The notes below the pieces were generated by a model that was given only the letters and a program-made list of their open reading frames with translations, was not told where the DNA came from and did no database searches. Position numbers and translations under genes: made by a program. From positions 4,092,001 to 4,156,000 of the forward strand of contig NZ_LR594675.1 in assembly GCF_901827205.1 (NCBI RefSeq): DNA of 64,000 nucleotides, read 5' to 3'. This document shows, piece by piece, positions 1 to 11,667 of this stretch; the first letter of the stretch is position 1; every line of letters starts with the position of its first letter. This stretch comes from Variovorax sp. PBS-H4. GTDB lineage: Bacteria > Pseudomonadota > Gammaproteobacteria > Burkholderiales > Burkholderiaceae_C.

Positions 1-1
1 C

Positions 2-1801
2 GACGCCCTGCGCGCGGACATCGCAGCCCAGGTGCAGGCGGCGGCGCGCGGCATCGAGCAGGAGCGCAGCCGCCTCGCGGCGCTGATGTCCGAGCTCAGG
101 CAGAGCGTGATCGTCTGCAACCTCGGCGGCCGCATCCTGCTCTACAACCCGCGCGCGCGGCTGCAGTTCGGCACGCCTTCCGCGGCCGGCGGCGCCGAAC
201 TCGTCGGGCTGGGCCGCTCCATCTACGCCGTGTTCGATCGCCAGCTCGTCGCCCATGCGCTGGCGCGCATCCGGCAACGCCTCCAGCGCGGCGACACGCA
301 GCCGGCGGCACAGTTCATCACCAGCTCCCGCGCCGGCCGACTGCTGCGCGTGCAAGTGGCCCCGGTGCGCGACCCGTGCGCTGCGGCCGGGCAGGAGGCG
401 CAACTGTCGGGCTTCGTGCTGATGCTGAACGACATGACCGTCGAGTTCGAGCAGGACGCCGAGCGCGACCGCGTGCTGCACGCACTCACCGAAGGCAGCC
501 GCTCGTCGCTGGGCAGCCTGCAGGCGGCCGTGGACATGCTGGAGCTGCCCGACCTGGATTCGGCCGCGCGCGAGCGCTTCCTTCGGGTGGTGCGCGAGGA
601 GGCGCACTCGATGACCGAACGCATCGGGTCGCTGGCGGCGAGCACCAGCGAAAGCCTGAAGACGCGCTGGCCGCTCGAGGAAATGCTGGGCGCCGATCTC
701 GTGCAGGCCGCGCTGCGCCACCTCGAGGCTCACTCCCCCGTGAGCGCAAGCGCGGCAGATGTCGACTCCGCCCTGTGGCTGCGCGTCGACAGTTATGCAT
801 TGCTGCAGGCGCTGGCTTCGCTGGCGACGCGCCTGGCAGAGGAGTTCGACGTCGCCCGCGTGCAGCTGCGCCTGCGGCGCGAGGAGGGCCGTGCCCATCT
901 CGACCTGGTCTGGAACGGGACACCGATCAGCACCGAGACGGCCGTGGGCTGGGAGTCCAGCCCGATGACGGTCGGGGGCGAAGCCAGCCCGCTGTCGGTG
1001 CGCGATGTAGTCGAGCGCCACGGCGGCACGCTGTGGTTCCAGCGCGAGCGTGCACGGCAGGAGTGCTTCTTCCGGCTGCTGCTGCCGCCAGCCCAGCCCA
1101 AGGAGGAGCCGGAGCCCGCTGCGCTGCCGCACGGCGACAGCCGGCCCGAGTTCTACGACTTCGACCTGTTCGGCGCCGGCGGGCAGACGCGCGCCCTCGG
1201 CGACCGGCGGCTGGTGGACCTGGCCTATACCGTCTTCGACACCGAGACCACCGGCCTCGATCCCGCGCTGGGCGACGAGATCCTGCAGATCGGCGCGGCG
1301 CGGATCGTCAACGGCAAGGTGCTGCGGCAGGAGCTCTTCGAGCAGCTGGTCAACCCCGGCCGGCCCATCCCAGCCGCCGGCATTGCCATCCATGGCATCA
1401 CGCCCGCGATGGTCGCTGGCCAGCCCGGCATCCGCGAGGTGCTGCCGGCCTTCCACGCATTCGCCGGCGACACCGTGCTGGTGGCCCACAACGCCGCCTT
1501 CGACATGCGCTTTCTGCAGATGAAGGAGGCCGGCGCCGCCGTGCGCTTCGAACAGCCTGTGCTCGACACGCTGCTGTTGTCCGCGGTGGCAAGCCCGCAG
1601 CAGGCGTCGCACGACTTGGAAGCCATCGCCACGCGCTTCGGCATCCCGGTGCTCGGCCGCCACACCGCGTTGGGCGACGCGTTGCTGACCGCGGAGATCT
1701 TCCTGTGCCTGATCCCGCTGCTGGCGGCGCGGGGCATCCACACGCTGGACCAGGCGCGCGATGCGGCCCAACGGACCTGGTATGCGCGCCTGAGCTACTG
1801 A
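2..1801 (+). CDS. PAS / degenerate histidine-kinase / DEDDh 3'-5' exonuclease fusion (5' partial)
   Basis: The reading frame is open to the left edge, so the N-terminus is missing. Three parts are visible, counted from the GTG at 32. A PAS-like segment spans roughly residues 10-140. A kinase-like helical and ATPase region follows at about 145-350. A DnaQ-type exonuclease fills about 395-565. The exonuclease has all DEDDh acidic and His positions: FDTETTG near 402, HNAAFD near 486, and GRHTALGD near 543. The kinase part lacks the usual phospho-acceptor His (EGSRSSLGSLQ where an H-box would stand) and has no clear G-boxes, so it is probably a sensor or docking module rather than a working kinase. 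This resembles proteins annotated as Pol III epsilon-like exonucleases in betaproteobacteria. The exonuclease call is firm; the signalling role is inferred. Confidence 0.85.
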   Translation, partial: DALRADIAAQVQAAARGIEQERSRLAALMSELRQSVIVCNLGGRILLYNPRARLQFGTPSAAGGAELVGLGRSIYAVFDRQLVAHALARIRQRLQRGDTQPAAQFITSSRAGRLLRVQVAPVRDPCAAAGQEAQLSGFVLMLNDMTVEFEQDAERDRVLHALTEGSRSSLGSLQAAVDMLELPDLDSAARERFLRVVREEAHSMTERIGSLAASTSESLKTRWPLEEMLGADLVQAALRHLEAHSPVSASAADVDSALWLRVDSYALLQALASLATRLAEEFDVARVQLRLRREEGRAHLDLVWNGTPISTETAVGWESSPMTVGGEASPLSVRDVVERHGGTLWFQRERARQECFFRLLLPPAQPKEEPEPAALPHGDSRPEFYDFDLFGAGGQTRALGDRRLVDLAYTVFDTETTGLDPALGDEILQIGAARIVNGKVLRQELFEQLVNPGRPIPAAGIAIHGITPAMVAGQPGIREVLPAFHAFAGDTVLVAHNAAFDMRFLQMKEAGAAVRFEQPVLDTLLLSAVASPQQASHDLEAIATRFGIPVLGRHTALGDALLTAEIFLCLIPLLAARGIHTLDQARDAAQRTWYARLSY

Positions 1802-1964
1802 CCAAAGCGTGCCCGCGTCGAAAGCGCTGGGCAGACTCGGCTCGCCGGGCAGACCGTCATCGCGGCTCCGATCCCGGCACGCCCGGCTTCACGGGCCCTG
1901 CCGGTTCCGGGCTTGAGCCAGATCAACGGGCGATGCGGCCGCTTCGCCGATAAACGGGACTCGT

Positions 1965-3044
1965 GTGAAAGGAACGCGCTTGAAGCGACGAACGCTCATC
2001 CTCGTCGGCGCCTGCCTGCTGGCAGTGCCCTTGCTGGCCATCGTCTGGTGGCAGTGGCCGGTGCGCGTCCAGACGGTGCAGCCGGTGCGCGGGCCCGCGA
2101 TCGAGGCCGTGTATGCCACGGGCACCGTGGAGCCGACCGTGATGGTCCCGGTGGCTCCGCGCATCGGGGGCCGGCTGGTGACGATCGACGCGGAAGAAGG
2201 CCGTTCGGTCAAGCGCGGCCAGGTGCTGGCGCGCGTGGAATCGAGCGACCTCGACCAGACGATCCAGGAGGCGCGCGCCCGCGAGTCGCTCGCGCGGGTC
2301 CAGTTCGAGCGCACCCGTTCGCTCGTGGAGCAAGGCTTCCTCGCGCCGGCCGAACTCGATCGAACGCGCACCGAGTGGCAGGCCACGCAGGCAGCGTCCC
2401 GCCGGGCCGAGGTTCAGCGCGACTACAACCAGCTCGTGGCCCCTGCGGATGGCATCGTCCTGCGCCGGGATGGCGAGGCCGGCCAGTTCGTGCCCGCCGG
2501 CCAGGTGGTGTTCTCGATGGCCTGCTGCGCCCCCTTGCGCGTCACGGCCGAGGTCGACGAGGAGGACATCGCCCGCGTGGTGGTCGGCCAGACCGTGACG
2601 ATGCGAAGCGACGCCTTGCCCCAGCGCCTGTTCGAGGGCCGGGTGGCCGACATCACGCCGAAGGGCGACCCCGTGTCGCGCAGCTACCGCGTGCGCGTGC
2701 GCCTGCTCGACGCGCCGGCCCTCGACGCCGGGCCGCTGCGAAGCGGCATGACCATGGACGCGAACCTGATCGTCTCGCGGCGCGACGGTGCGCTGCTGTT
2801 GCCCAATCGCGCACTCCAGGGCGATCGCGTGTGGCTGCTGGCCCAGGGCCGGCTGCAGAGGCGCTCGGTCGTCAAGGGAACGGTGGGTACGGAGCGCACC
2901 GAGATCGTGTCGGGGCTCGCGGACAGCGACACCGTGGTGCTGTCCCCGCCCGACAAGCTGCGGGACGGGCAGCGCGCGCGCGGCACCCGGGCCGCGGCGG
3001 ACGCGCCTGCGCCGGCCGCCGCGGCCGCACTCGCCAGCCGGTGA
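1965..3044 (+). CDS. HlyD/MacA-family periplasmic adaptor (DevB-like)
   Basis: Membrane-anchored adaptor that would link an inner-membrane ABC exporter to an outer-membrane channel. The N-terminus has a basic stretch followed by one membrane segment (about residues 8-30, ending VWWQW). A split biotinyl-lipoyl domain lies at about 55-95 and 165-190, with a short coiled-coil hairpin between (about 95-160), then a beta-barrel region and an Ala/Pro-rich tail. The length (359 aa) is normal for MacA/DevB proteins. The GTG start at 1965 is the first that gives a sensible membrane anchor. It is the first gene of a three-gene operon; the permease GTG lies 4 bp after this stop. The exported substrate is unknown. 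Confidence 0.88.
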   Translation: MKGTRLKRRTLILVGACLLAVPLLAIVWWQWPVRVQTVQPVRGPAIEAVYATGTVEPTVMVPVAPRIGGRLVTIDAEEGRSVKRGQVLARVESSDLDQTIQEARARESLARVQFERTRSLVEQGFLAPAELDRTRTEWQATQAASRRAEVQRDYNQLVAPADGIVLRRDGEAGQFVPAGQVVFSMACCAPLRVTAEVDEEDIARVVVGQTVTMRSDALPQRLFEGRVADITPKGDPVSRSYRVRVRLLDAPALDAGPLRSGMTMDANLIVSRRDGALLLPNRALQGDRVWLLAQGRLQRRSVVKGTVGTERTEIVSGLADSDTVVLSPPDKLRDGQRARGTRAAADAPAPAAAAALASR

Positions 3045-3048
3045 CGCC

Positions 3049-4293
3049 GTGGCCATCGCGCTCGACATCGCACTCGCGCATCTGACCAGCCGCAAGCGGC
3101 AGACGCTGGTCTCGCTCACGGGCGTGGTGCTCGGCGTCGCCTTCTTCCTGGCCGTTGCGGGCCTGATGCGCGGATCGGAAGACGACTTCCTCAAGCGGCT
3201 GGTCGACAGCAGTCCGCACGTGACGGTCTACGACGACGTTCGCCAGGGACGGGCGCAGCCCGCCTCGCTGCAATGGCCCGATGGCGCGGTCGAGGTGCGC
3301 AACGTGCGGCCCCTGCGCGAGACACGCGGCATCCGCGGCTGGTCGCAGCGTCTGGCCTTCATCGAGGCCCTGCCCGGCGTGCGCGCCGCGCCGGTGCTGG
3401 CCGACGCCGCGGTCCTCACCTTTGCCGGACGCCAGCAAGGCGTCACCCTGTCCGGCGTGGTGCCGGAAAAGATGAAGCATGTGACGACCATCGCGGAGAA
3501 GCTGCAGGTGGGCTCGCTGGATGCGCTCGCCGCCGACCCCAACGGCATCCTGATCGGCCGCGGGCTCGCCGACAAGTTCAGCTTGCACCTGGGAAGCACC
3601 CTCCTTGCGCTCGCCGCCGATGGCACCAGCCGGCCCTTGCGCGTGGTCGGCATATTCCGCACCGGAAACGCGATGTACGACGAAGCGCAGGCCTTCGTGC
3701 TGCTCAAGCGCGCGCAATCGCTGCTGGGGCGCGAGAACCGCGTCAACCGGGTGATCATCCAGCTGGCCGACCCGTACGCGGCGCAGCGCACGGCACAGGA
3801 CATCGAGACCGCGACAGGCTACAAGTCCGTGTCGTGGATCGAAGCCTCCGAGGACCTGCTGAGCCTCCTGCTGGTGCGCAACATCATCATGTACAGCGTC
3901 GTGGCGGCCATCCTGGTGGTCGCCGCCTTCGGCATCTACAACACGATCTCGACGATCGTGATGGAGAAGACGCGCGACATCGCCATCATGAAGTCGATGG
4001 GCTTTCACCCGCGGGACCTGCGCCGCGTCTTCGTTCTCGAAGGACTCATCGTCGGGCTCATCGGCAGCGGCCTGGGCGAACTGCTCGGCCTGGCGCTGAT
4101 GCAGGTGCTCGCGCAGATCGAGCTGCGTCCGCCCGGCGTCACCGAACTGGTGCGGCTGCCGATGTCCTGGGCGCTGGAGCAGCATGCGCTGGCTGCCGGT
4201 TTTGCCATGCTCTCGTGCCTGGTGGCCTCCTATCTTCCCGCCAGACGCGCCGGTCGCCTGCGGCCGGTCGACATCCTGCGGGGCGCGACATGA
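3049..4293 (+). CDS. ABC transporter permease, FtsX/MacB fold (DevC-like)
   Basis: Inner-membrane subunit of the exporter, 414 aa from the GTG at 3049. Four membrane segments are visible: one near residues 20-45 (VVLGVAFFLAVAGLM), then three after a large periplasmic domain, at about 280-310, 335-365 and 380-400. The periplasmic part (about 50-275) is the MacB-type core domain. The C-terminal signature of the family is present (YLPARRAGRLRPVDILRG). A longer reading frame begins at 2788 inside the adaptor gene, but the adaptor coding there is clear, so 3049 is preferred. The stop overlaps the ATPase ATG (ATGA), so the two are translationally coupled. Confidence 0.88.
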   Translation: MAIALDIALAHLTSRKRQTLVSLTGVVLGVAFFLAVAGLMRGSEDDFLKRLVDSSPHVTVYDDVRQGRAQPASLQWPDGAVEVRNVRPLRETRGIRGWSQRLAFIEALPGVRAAPVLADAAVLTFAGRQQGVTLSGVVPEKMKHVTTIAEKLQVGSLDALAADPNGILIGRGLADKFSLHLGSTLLALAADGTSRPLRVVGIFRTGNAMYDEAQAFVLLKRAQSLLGRENRVNRVIIQLADPYAAQRTAQDIETATGYKSVSWIEASEDLLSLLLVRNIIMYSVVAAILVVAAFGIYNTISTIVMEKTRDIAIMKSMGFHPRDLRRVFVLEGLIVGLIGSGLGELLGLALMQVLAQIELRPPGVTELVRLPMSWALEQHALAAGFAMLSCLVASYLPARRAGRLRPVDILRGAT

Positions 4294-5006
4294 GCGGCGC
4301 ATCGCCGCCGGAGCCGGCGATCCGCGTCGAGCACGTGACCCGGACGCTCGAAGGCGAAGTGCCGGTCACCTTGGTCAGGGACGTGAGCCTTCAGATCGAG
4401 CGCGGCGAGTTCGTCTGCGTCATGGGGCCCTCGGGCTCGGGCAAGTCCTCGTTGCTGTACCTGCTCGGCCTCCTGGACGTTCCGTCGGAGGGCCGCGTCT
4501 GGGTCGACGGGCAGGACACGAGCGGTTTCGACGAGGACCGGCTGGCGGACTTCCGGCTCGCCCGCCTGGGCTACGTGTTCCAGTTTCACTTCCTGCTGCC
4601 GGAATTCAGCGCGCTCGACAACGTGTCGCTTCCGATCCGCAAGCTGGGCCGCCTCTCGGACGAGGCAGCCGAGGCTCGCGCGGCAGAGCTCCTCGACAAG
4701 CTCGGGCTGCAGGGCCACCACCACAAGAAGCCCAGCCAGTTGTCCGGGGGGCAGCGCCAGCGCGTCGCCATCGCACGCGCTCTGGCCAACGACCCACTGG
4801 TGATTCTGGCGGACGAACCGACCGGCAACCTGGACTCGAAAGCCAGTACCAACGTGCGCGACATCTTGCGGAACCTGACCCGCGAGATGAACAAGACCGT
4901 GGTGGCGGTGACGCACGATGGCGATTTCGCTTCCGCCGCAGACCGGCGTATCGGCATCGTGGACGGCCGCATCGACATGGCATGGCGGCCTGACCCCGAC
5001 GCCTGA
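4290..5006 (+). CDS. ABC transporter ATP-binding protein (LolD/MacB-type, DevA-like)
   Basis: Cytoplasmic ATPase of the exporter, 238 aa. Walker A is GPSGSGKSS (residues 46-54). The Q-loop is in YVFQFHFLLPE, the signature is LSGGQRQRVAIARAL, Walker B is VILADEPTGNLD, and the switch His is in AVTHD. The gene order adaptor-permease-ATPase is that of DevBCA-type exporters; in MacAB the ATPase is fused to the permease. It starts at the ATGA overlap with the permease stop. No outer-membrane TolC gene is nearby, so a shared TolC elsewhere is assumed. Confidence 0.92.
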   Translation: MSGASPPEPAIRVEHVTRTLEGEVPVTLVRDVSLQIERGEFVCVMGPSGSGKSSLLYLLGLLDVPSEGRVWVDGQDTSGFDEDRLADFRLARLGYVFQFHFLLPEFSALDNVSLPIRKLGRLSDEAAEARAAELLDKLGLQGHHHKKPSQLSGGQRQRVAIARALANDPLVILADEPTGNLDSKASTNVRDILRNLTREMNKTVVAVTHDGDFASAADRRIGIVDGRIDMAWRPDPDA

Positions 5007-5054
5007 CCTGTCCGGCTCGGCGACTTCCGGCCGGCTGGTCCAGTTGGAATGGAC

Positions 5055-5885
5055 TCAATGTGCGATAAGAACCGGCACTGTCATGTGCGCGAGGACCTCT
5101 CGCGTGACACCGCCCAGTACTCGTTCGCGCAGACGCGAGTGCCCGTATCCACCCATCACGACCAGATCGGCGCCGAGGTCGGAGACTCGCGAAAGCAACG
5201 CATCCGACGTGTCGATTTCCATGACATGCTGCTCGAATTTCGCCTGGACGCCATGACGCTGCAGCCAGCGGGTCATCTCCGGGATCAGCAGCACATCTTC
5301 CTGGATTGGCGTCGTGCGCTGGAACGAAACGAGGGTCACCCGGCTCGCATGGGTCAGCAGCGGCAGGGCCTCGCGCATGGCCACTGCGGCGGCACGCGAC
5401 CCGTCCCAGGCCAGGAGGGCGTTCTGGCCCACCTGCTCGAACTTTCCGGCGTAGGGCACCACGAGCACGGGCCGGCCGACATCGAGCACCAACTGGGCCA
5501 CGAGTCCGCGCACCGGCACATCCGAGTCGCTCGCGCGGTCTTCCTGACCCACGACGACGAGGTCGCTCGACCGGCCGTGCGCGACCAGTGAATCGACGGT
5601 CGTGCCGTCGGTCTCGCGGATCTCATGCGAGGTCGGCCCCAGCCTGGCCCCGAAGCCCTCGCCGATCGCTTGCGCGCGTTGCCGCAAGTATCGGGCGGAC
5701 TCTGCGATGTAGTCCGTCATGCCCGTGGGAAGCACCTCTGCCGGAACCGTGCCCTCCAGCAAGCCGCTGGGCAGCAGCCCGATCAGATGGGCGCCCTGCG
5801 TGCTGGCGATGCCGTGCGCGAGATCGACACGGGCGCTGCACCTGTCCGTGTGGTCCAGGTGAACGAGGATGGTCTTGATGTTCAT
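5055..5885 (-). CDS. Universal stress protein, tandem two-domain type
   Basis: 276 aa with two UspA folds in a row. The first begins MNIKTILVHLDHTD. The C-terminal domain carries the nucleotide-loop pattern VMGGYGHSRLRERVLGGVT, where the usual final G-S/T is G-G; the N-terminal domain loop is degenerate. The ATG at 5885 is chosen because it has an AGAGGAA ribosome site about 8 bp upstream and starts exactly at the fold; a longer frame to 5978 would run through the Fnr box. Paralogues of the same two-domain type lie at 11667 and 26058. A perfect Fnr-type box (5965-5978) stands upstream, so expression under oxygen limitation is inferred. The ligand is unknown. Confidence 0.9.
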   Translation of the reverse strand: MNIKTILVHLDHTDRCSARVDLAHGIASTQGAHLIGLLPSGLLEGTVPAEVLPTGMTDYIAESARYLRQRAQAIGEGFGARLGPTSHEIRETDGTTVDSLVAHGRSSDLVVVGQEDRASDSDVPVRGLVAQLVLDVGRPVLVVPYAGKFEQVGQNALLAWDGSRAAAVAMREALPLLTHASRVTLVSFQRTTPIQEDVLLIPEMTRWLQRHGVQAKFEQHVMEIDTSDALLSRVSDLGADLVVMGGYGHSRLRERVLGGVTREVLAHMTVPVLIAH

Positions 5886-5964
5886 GGCTCGAGTTCCTCT
5901 TGGATGTGTGCACGGGCGGAATGGCGCGATGCATCGATCTTCGCGGTGTGAGCACTTGACCGCC

Positions 5965-5978
5965 TTGATGCTCATCAA
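5965..5978 (-). promoter_or_regulatory. Fnr-type box, perfect palindrome
   Basis: TTGATGCTCATCAA is an exact match to TTGAT-N4-ATCAA, 80 bp upstream of the ATG of the stress protein at 5885. No good -10 hexamer is seen at the expected offset. The motif match is direct; the regulatory role is inferred. Confidence 0.75.
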
Positions 5979-6026
5979 TGCCGAGACCTGCTCGGCCTGC
6001 AGGGCCTGACCCTCGTGGTCTTCTTC

Positions 6027-7727
6027 TCAGCGCAGATAAGTTTCTGCGGCATAGCGGCGCAACATTCGGTGGCTGTTGAAGCATGAAGCGTTGAGCGAGA
6101 TGGCGCCCTTCATCACTTTTGTCCATCCACCGGCATCGTTGTAGAAGAGTGGAAGCACCACGTTCTCGAGCTGACCAAAGAGAGAGCTCGCGTCGTCGGC
6201 AGCGTCGTCATGGCTGCCGTCGCGACCGATTGCCCATCCTGTCACCCCCTCGATCCATCCTTCGAGCCACCAGCCATCCAGTACGCTCAGATTGGGCACG
6301 CCGTTCAAGGCTGCCTTCATGCCGCTGGTTCCGGAGGCTTCGAGTGGGCGCTGCGGAGTGTTCAGCCAGATGTCCACGCCAGATACAAGCAGTCGTGCGA
6401 TGCGAACGTCGTAGTCGGCAAGAAACACCACAGGAACAGCGCCCTTCAGCAGGCGCGCGTACTCGTGCAGGCGCCCTACCAATTGCTTTCCGCCGGCGTC
6501 GCGCGGATGCGCCTTGCCCGCCAGCACGATCTGGAATGGATGGCGCCGGGCGATCTCGCGCAGGCGGTCGACGTCCGAGAAGAGCAGGTCCGGTCGCTTG
6601 TAGGGGGTCATGCGCCGCCCGAAGCCTATCGTTGCCACCTCGGCATCGGGGCGGACGCCGCCCAGCCTGACGATCTCCTCGGCAAGTGCAGCCCTGGCAT
6701 CAGCGTGGGCCTTGCGAACCTCCTCGTCTGCGATCCCATTCACACGCATCAGGAGCTCGGGTTCATGGCACCAGTGCGGGATGTATCTGTCGTAGAGCCG
6801 CCGGAAGCTGTCGCAGGCCCATGTCCACGGATGCACACCGTTGGTGATGGCACGGATCTCATAGCCTGGGAACAATCGGCGGGAGACCTCCGCGTGCCGC
6901 TGGGCGACGCCGTTGACGTGCTCGCTCAGGTTCAAGGCCAATCTCGTCATGTTGAGCCGATCTTCGCCTGCGAGCGCCCTGAGCTGGGCACCGTCGGTGA
7001 AGTCGCCGAGCAAAGGCTCGGCGAGCGCGTACGAAAATTGGTCGTGGCCGGCATCCACGGGGGTATGGGTGGTGAACACGCAGCGGCTGCGCACCGCCGC
7101 AGTGTCGTAACGCAATGCACCAGTGCCCGCTTCCTGGACCGTGTGCGAATGACGCCGCAGCAGTTCCAGCGTGAGGAAGGCGGCATGCCCTTCATTGAGA
7201 TGGTATTTGAGCACCTTCACGCCGAGAGCGGCGAGCATCCGCGCCCCCCCGATGCCGAGCACGATCTCCTGCTTCACGCGATACGCATCGTCGCCTCCGT
7301 AGAGATGGTGCGTGATCTCGCGATCCTCGGCTCTGTTGTCCGCCAGATCGGTATCGAGGAGGATCACCGGGACCACACCTCCGCAATGGCCCTCCACCAG
7401 GTGCAGCCAAGCGCCGATCCAGACGTCATGGTTGCCGATCGATACCGCCACTCGGGCCGGCAAGGATCGGCACCACTTCTCCGGCTGCCAGGCATCGGGG
7501 CTTTCGACCTGCGCTCCGTCGACGATGTCCTGGCGGAAGTAGCCGGCCCGGCTGACCAGGGTGACGCCGACCATCGGGAGATCGAGGTCCGCCGCGCTGC
7601 GCATCGTATCTCCCGCCAGAACGCCCAGCCCTCCGCTGTAAGTTGGCATCTCTTCGTTCAGCGCAAACTCCATCGAGAAGTATGCGATCCGGTGCTCCTG
7701 GAGGAAGCCCTCGAATTCGACTGTCAT
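6027..7727 (-). CDS. glgP: Alpha-glucan phosphorylase, short GT35 form
   Basis: Releases glucose-1-phosphate from glycogen-type alpha-1,4-glucans using pyridoxal phosphate. The 566-aa protein opens with MTVEFEGFLQEHRIAYFSME, a start typical of the alpha-glucan family phosphorylases. It has the substrate segment EMPTYSGGLGVLAGD early and the PLP-lysine site EASGTSGMKAALNG near the C-terminus, as in the whole family. It is clearly shorter than the roughly 800-residue E. coli enzyme and belongs to the compact bacterial/archaeal subgroup. The ATG at 7727 is preferred over an extension to 7829, which would overlap clpB. It lies 43 bp after the clpB stop on the same strand, so the two probably form one transcript. 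Confidence 0.9.
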   Translation of the reverse strand: MTVEFEGFLQEHRIAYFSMEFALNEEMPTYSGGLGVLAGDTMRSAADLDLPMVGVTLVSRAGYFRQDIVDGAQVESPDAWQPEKWCRSLPARVAVSIGNHDVWIGAWLHLVEGHCGGVVPVILLDTDLADNRAEDREITHHLYGGDDAYRVKQEIVLGIGGARMLAALGVKVLKYHLNEGHAAFLTLELLRRHSHTVQEAGTGALRYDTAAVRSRCVFTTHTPVDAGHDQFSYALAEPLLGDFTDGAQLRALAGEDRLNMTRLALNLSEHVNGVAQRHAEVSRRLFPGYEIRAITNGVHPWTWACDSFRRLYDRYIPHWCHEPELLMRVNGIADEEVRKAHADARAALAEEIVRLGGVRPDAEVATIGFGRRMTPYKRPDLLFSDVDRLREIARRHPFQIVLAGKAHPRDAGGKQLVGRLHEYARLLKGAVPVVFLADYDVRIARLLVSGVDIWLNTPQRPLEASGTSGMKAALNGVPNLSVLDGWWLEGWIEGVTGWAIGRDGSHDDAADDASSLFGQLENVVLPLFYNDAGGWTKVMKGAISLNASCFNSHRMLRRYAAETYLR

Positions 7728-7770
7728 GGGCGTCTCCGGAACCCGGCGGGCTGTTCGTGCGCAGTTGCGC

Positions 7771-10389
<2,619 letters not shown>

Positions 10390-10468
10390 GAATGACTCCG
10401 GTTTCCCGGGTGTGTAGAAGGTGCCCCGGCGACGGCTGGGAGTCTGCGCCGATGAATGCGCGAGCCAT

Positions 10469-10482
10469 CTGATCAAGATCAA
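10469..10482 (-). promoter_or_regulatory. Fnr-type box upstream of clpB
   Basis: On the minus strand the site reads TTGATCTTGATCAG, one mismatch from TTGAT-N4-ATCAA. A weak CAGACT hexamer lies 32 bp downstream of the box centre, close to the class II position. It is the only recognisable control element before clpB. Confidence 0.6.
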
Positions 10483-10550
10483 TTCATCGTTCGAGCGCGC
10501 AACCTTTTGCCGATCTGCTTCCGGGGAGCCTCGAGGATCGACTGCGCGCG

Positions 10551-10970
10551 TCAGCGCCGGGATCTGTTGGTCTCGCGGTCCTTTGTAGCGGACGGCCGAA
10601 GGCTTTCGTCCGACGGGGTCCGGCTTTGACCTTTGCCTTCCCAGCGCGAAGCAAACCCGCCCAGGCCCGCCGACCCAGCTGCTTGCGGAAACCGGTAGAA
10701 CTCGTCGTTGAGATACCTCGCGACTTCTGCCACGTCATCGTCGTTCCAGCCGAGCGCCGCGTCGGTCTGCCAGCGCCAGACTTGAGCTCTCAGGCTGGTC
10801 CAGTCGGTGACGAGCTTTCTCTCCCGCCAATGAACCTGCGCCGTATGGCATGCGATGCAGTGGGTGGAATACAGCAGCTCTCCGCGAGACTGTGCCAGGA
10901 CCGGGAGGGACAGGCAGGCGCCCAGCAACATGGCTGTCGTGACGCCAGCCCGAATCAGTTCGCGTGCCAT
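10551..10970 (-). CDS. Small c-type cytochrome, exported
   Basis: 139-aa periplasmic electron carrier. The N-terminus is a signal peptide (about residues 1-25, ending PVLAQS). A single heme site CIACH follows near residue 38. No clear Met ligand is obvious in the short domain. The C-terminal 40 residues are charged, Ser/Arg-rich and look disordered. Start ATG 10970 gives a proper signal peptide; a longer frame to 11081 would read through the Fnr box. It is divergent from the flavodoxin/stress-protein pair, and each direction has its own Fnr-type box. The redox partner is unknown. Confidence 0.82.
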   Translation of the reverse strand: MARELIRAGVTTAMLLGACLSLPVLAQSRGELLYSTHCIACHTAQVHWRERKLVTDWTSLRAQVWRWQTDAALGWNDDDVAEVARYLNDEFYRFPQAAGSAGLGGFASRWEGKGQSRTPSDESLRPSATKDRETNRSRR

Positions 10971-11027
10971 GTGAGTTTCTCCTGCAGCATGTGAGGACGA
11001 TGCTAGGCACCGCATCTGCCGTGATGG

Positions 11028-11041
11028 TTGACCTGCATCAA
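11028..11041 (-). promoter_or_regulatory. Fnr-type box for the cytochrome c gene
   Basis: TTGACCTGCATCAA, one mismatch from consensus. On the minus strand a TAGCAT hexamer (11000-11005) is centred 32 bp from the box centre, as expected for a class II promoter, and the ATG is at 10970. Confidence 0.7.
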
Positions 11042-11067
11042 GCTTCCCTGACCAAGAAGCCAGGCGA

Positions 11068-11081
11068 TTGATCGAGCGCAA
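11068..11081 (+). promoter_or_regulatory. Fnr-type box for the flavodoxin operon
   Basis: TTGATCGAGCGCAA: perfect left half and a CGCAA right half, a variant repeated in several boxes of this window. A TACGAT hexamer at 11104-11109 is centred 32 bp downstream, and the ATG is at 11140. Confidence 0.68.
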
Positions 11082-11139
11082 GGTCCGACTGCCCGTGCCG
11101 CTCTACGATCTTTTCACGTCGCACCGATGGAGGAACTCA

Positions 11140-11667
11140 ATGAGCAAGGTCCTTGTGGTCGTCTATTCGCACACCGGCACCTGCCGCCGACTCTCGGAGC
11201 AGCTTTGCAGCCAGTTCGACTGGCAGTTGGCCGAGATCGTCGAGGAGCGGCCGCGCCGCGGCATCCTGGGCATCTGGCGATGCGTGCTGGATTCACTCCT
11301 GCAACGGCGTCCTGCCATCCGCTACGACGGACCGTTCCCAAGAAACTTCGACGCGGTCGTCCTGGTGTCGCCGATCTGGCTCGGCCGACTGGCCGGACCG
11401 ATGCGCAGCTTCGTCACCAGACGGCGGGACCATCTACCTGACGTCGCCGTGATCTCGGTCGCCGGAGGGACCGGCGAGTTCGGGGCGGCCGCCGAAATCG
11501 CCGATCTCGTCGGCCAAGCCCCCCTCATCAGTACGACGTTCACAGCGCGAGAGATCGACGACGGGAGATCTGCCGGCCGGCTCCAGTTCTTCGGCGCGGC
11601 GCTCAACGGCGCCGAGGCGGCTCATGTGGCCGCGCAAAGAGCCGTGCACTTGCCGAAGGTGGCTTGA
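11140..11667 (+). CDS. Flavodoxin-family protein (copy 1)
   Basis: 175-aa FMN-binding-type redox protein. The N-terminal phosphate-binding loop is visible (VYSHTGTCRRLSEQ, residues 8-21), followed by the alternating beta/alpha pattern of flavodoxins and the segment VLVSPIWLGRLAGPM near residues 77-91. The start at 11140 has a GGAGGA ribosome site. It shares most of its sequence with the protein at 41940, so the two are recent paralogues. It overlaps the next gene by one base (TGATG). The redox partner and bound flavin are not shown by the sequence. Confidence 0.85.
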   Translation: MSKVLVVVYSHTGTCRRLSEQLCSQFDWQLAEIVEERPRRGILGIWRCVLDSLLQRRPAIRYDGPFPRNFDAVVLVSPIWLGRLAGPMRSFVTRRRDHLPDVAVISVAGGTGEFGAAAEIADLVGQAPLISTTFTAREIDDGRSAGRLQFFGAALNGAEAAHVAAQRAVHLPKVA

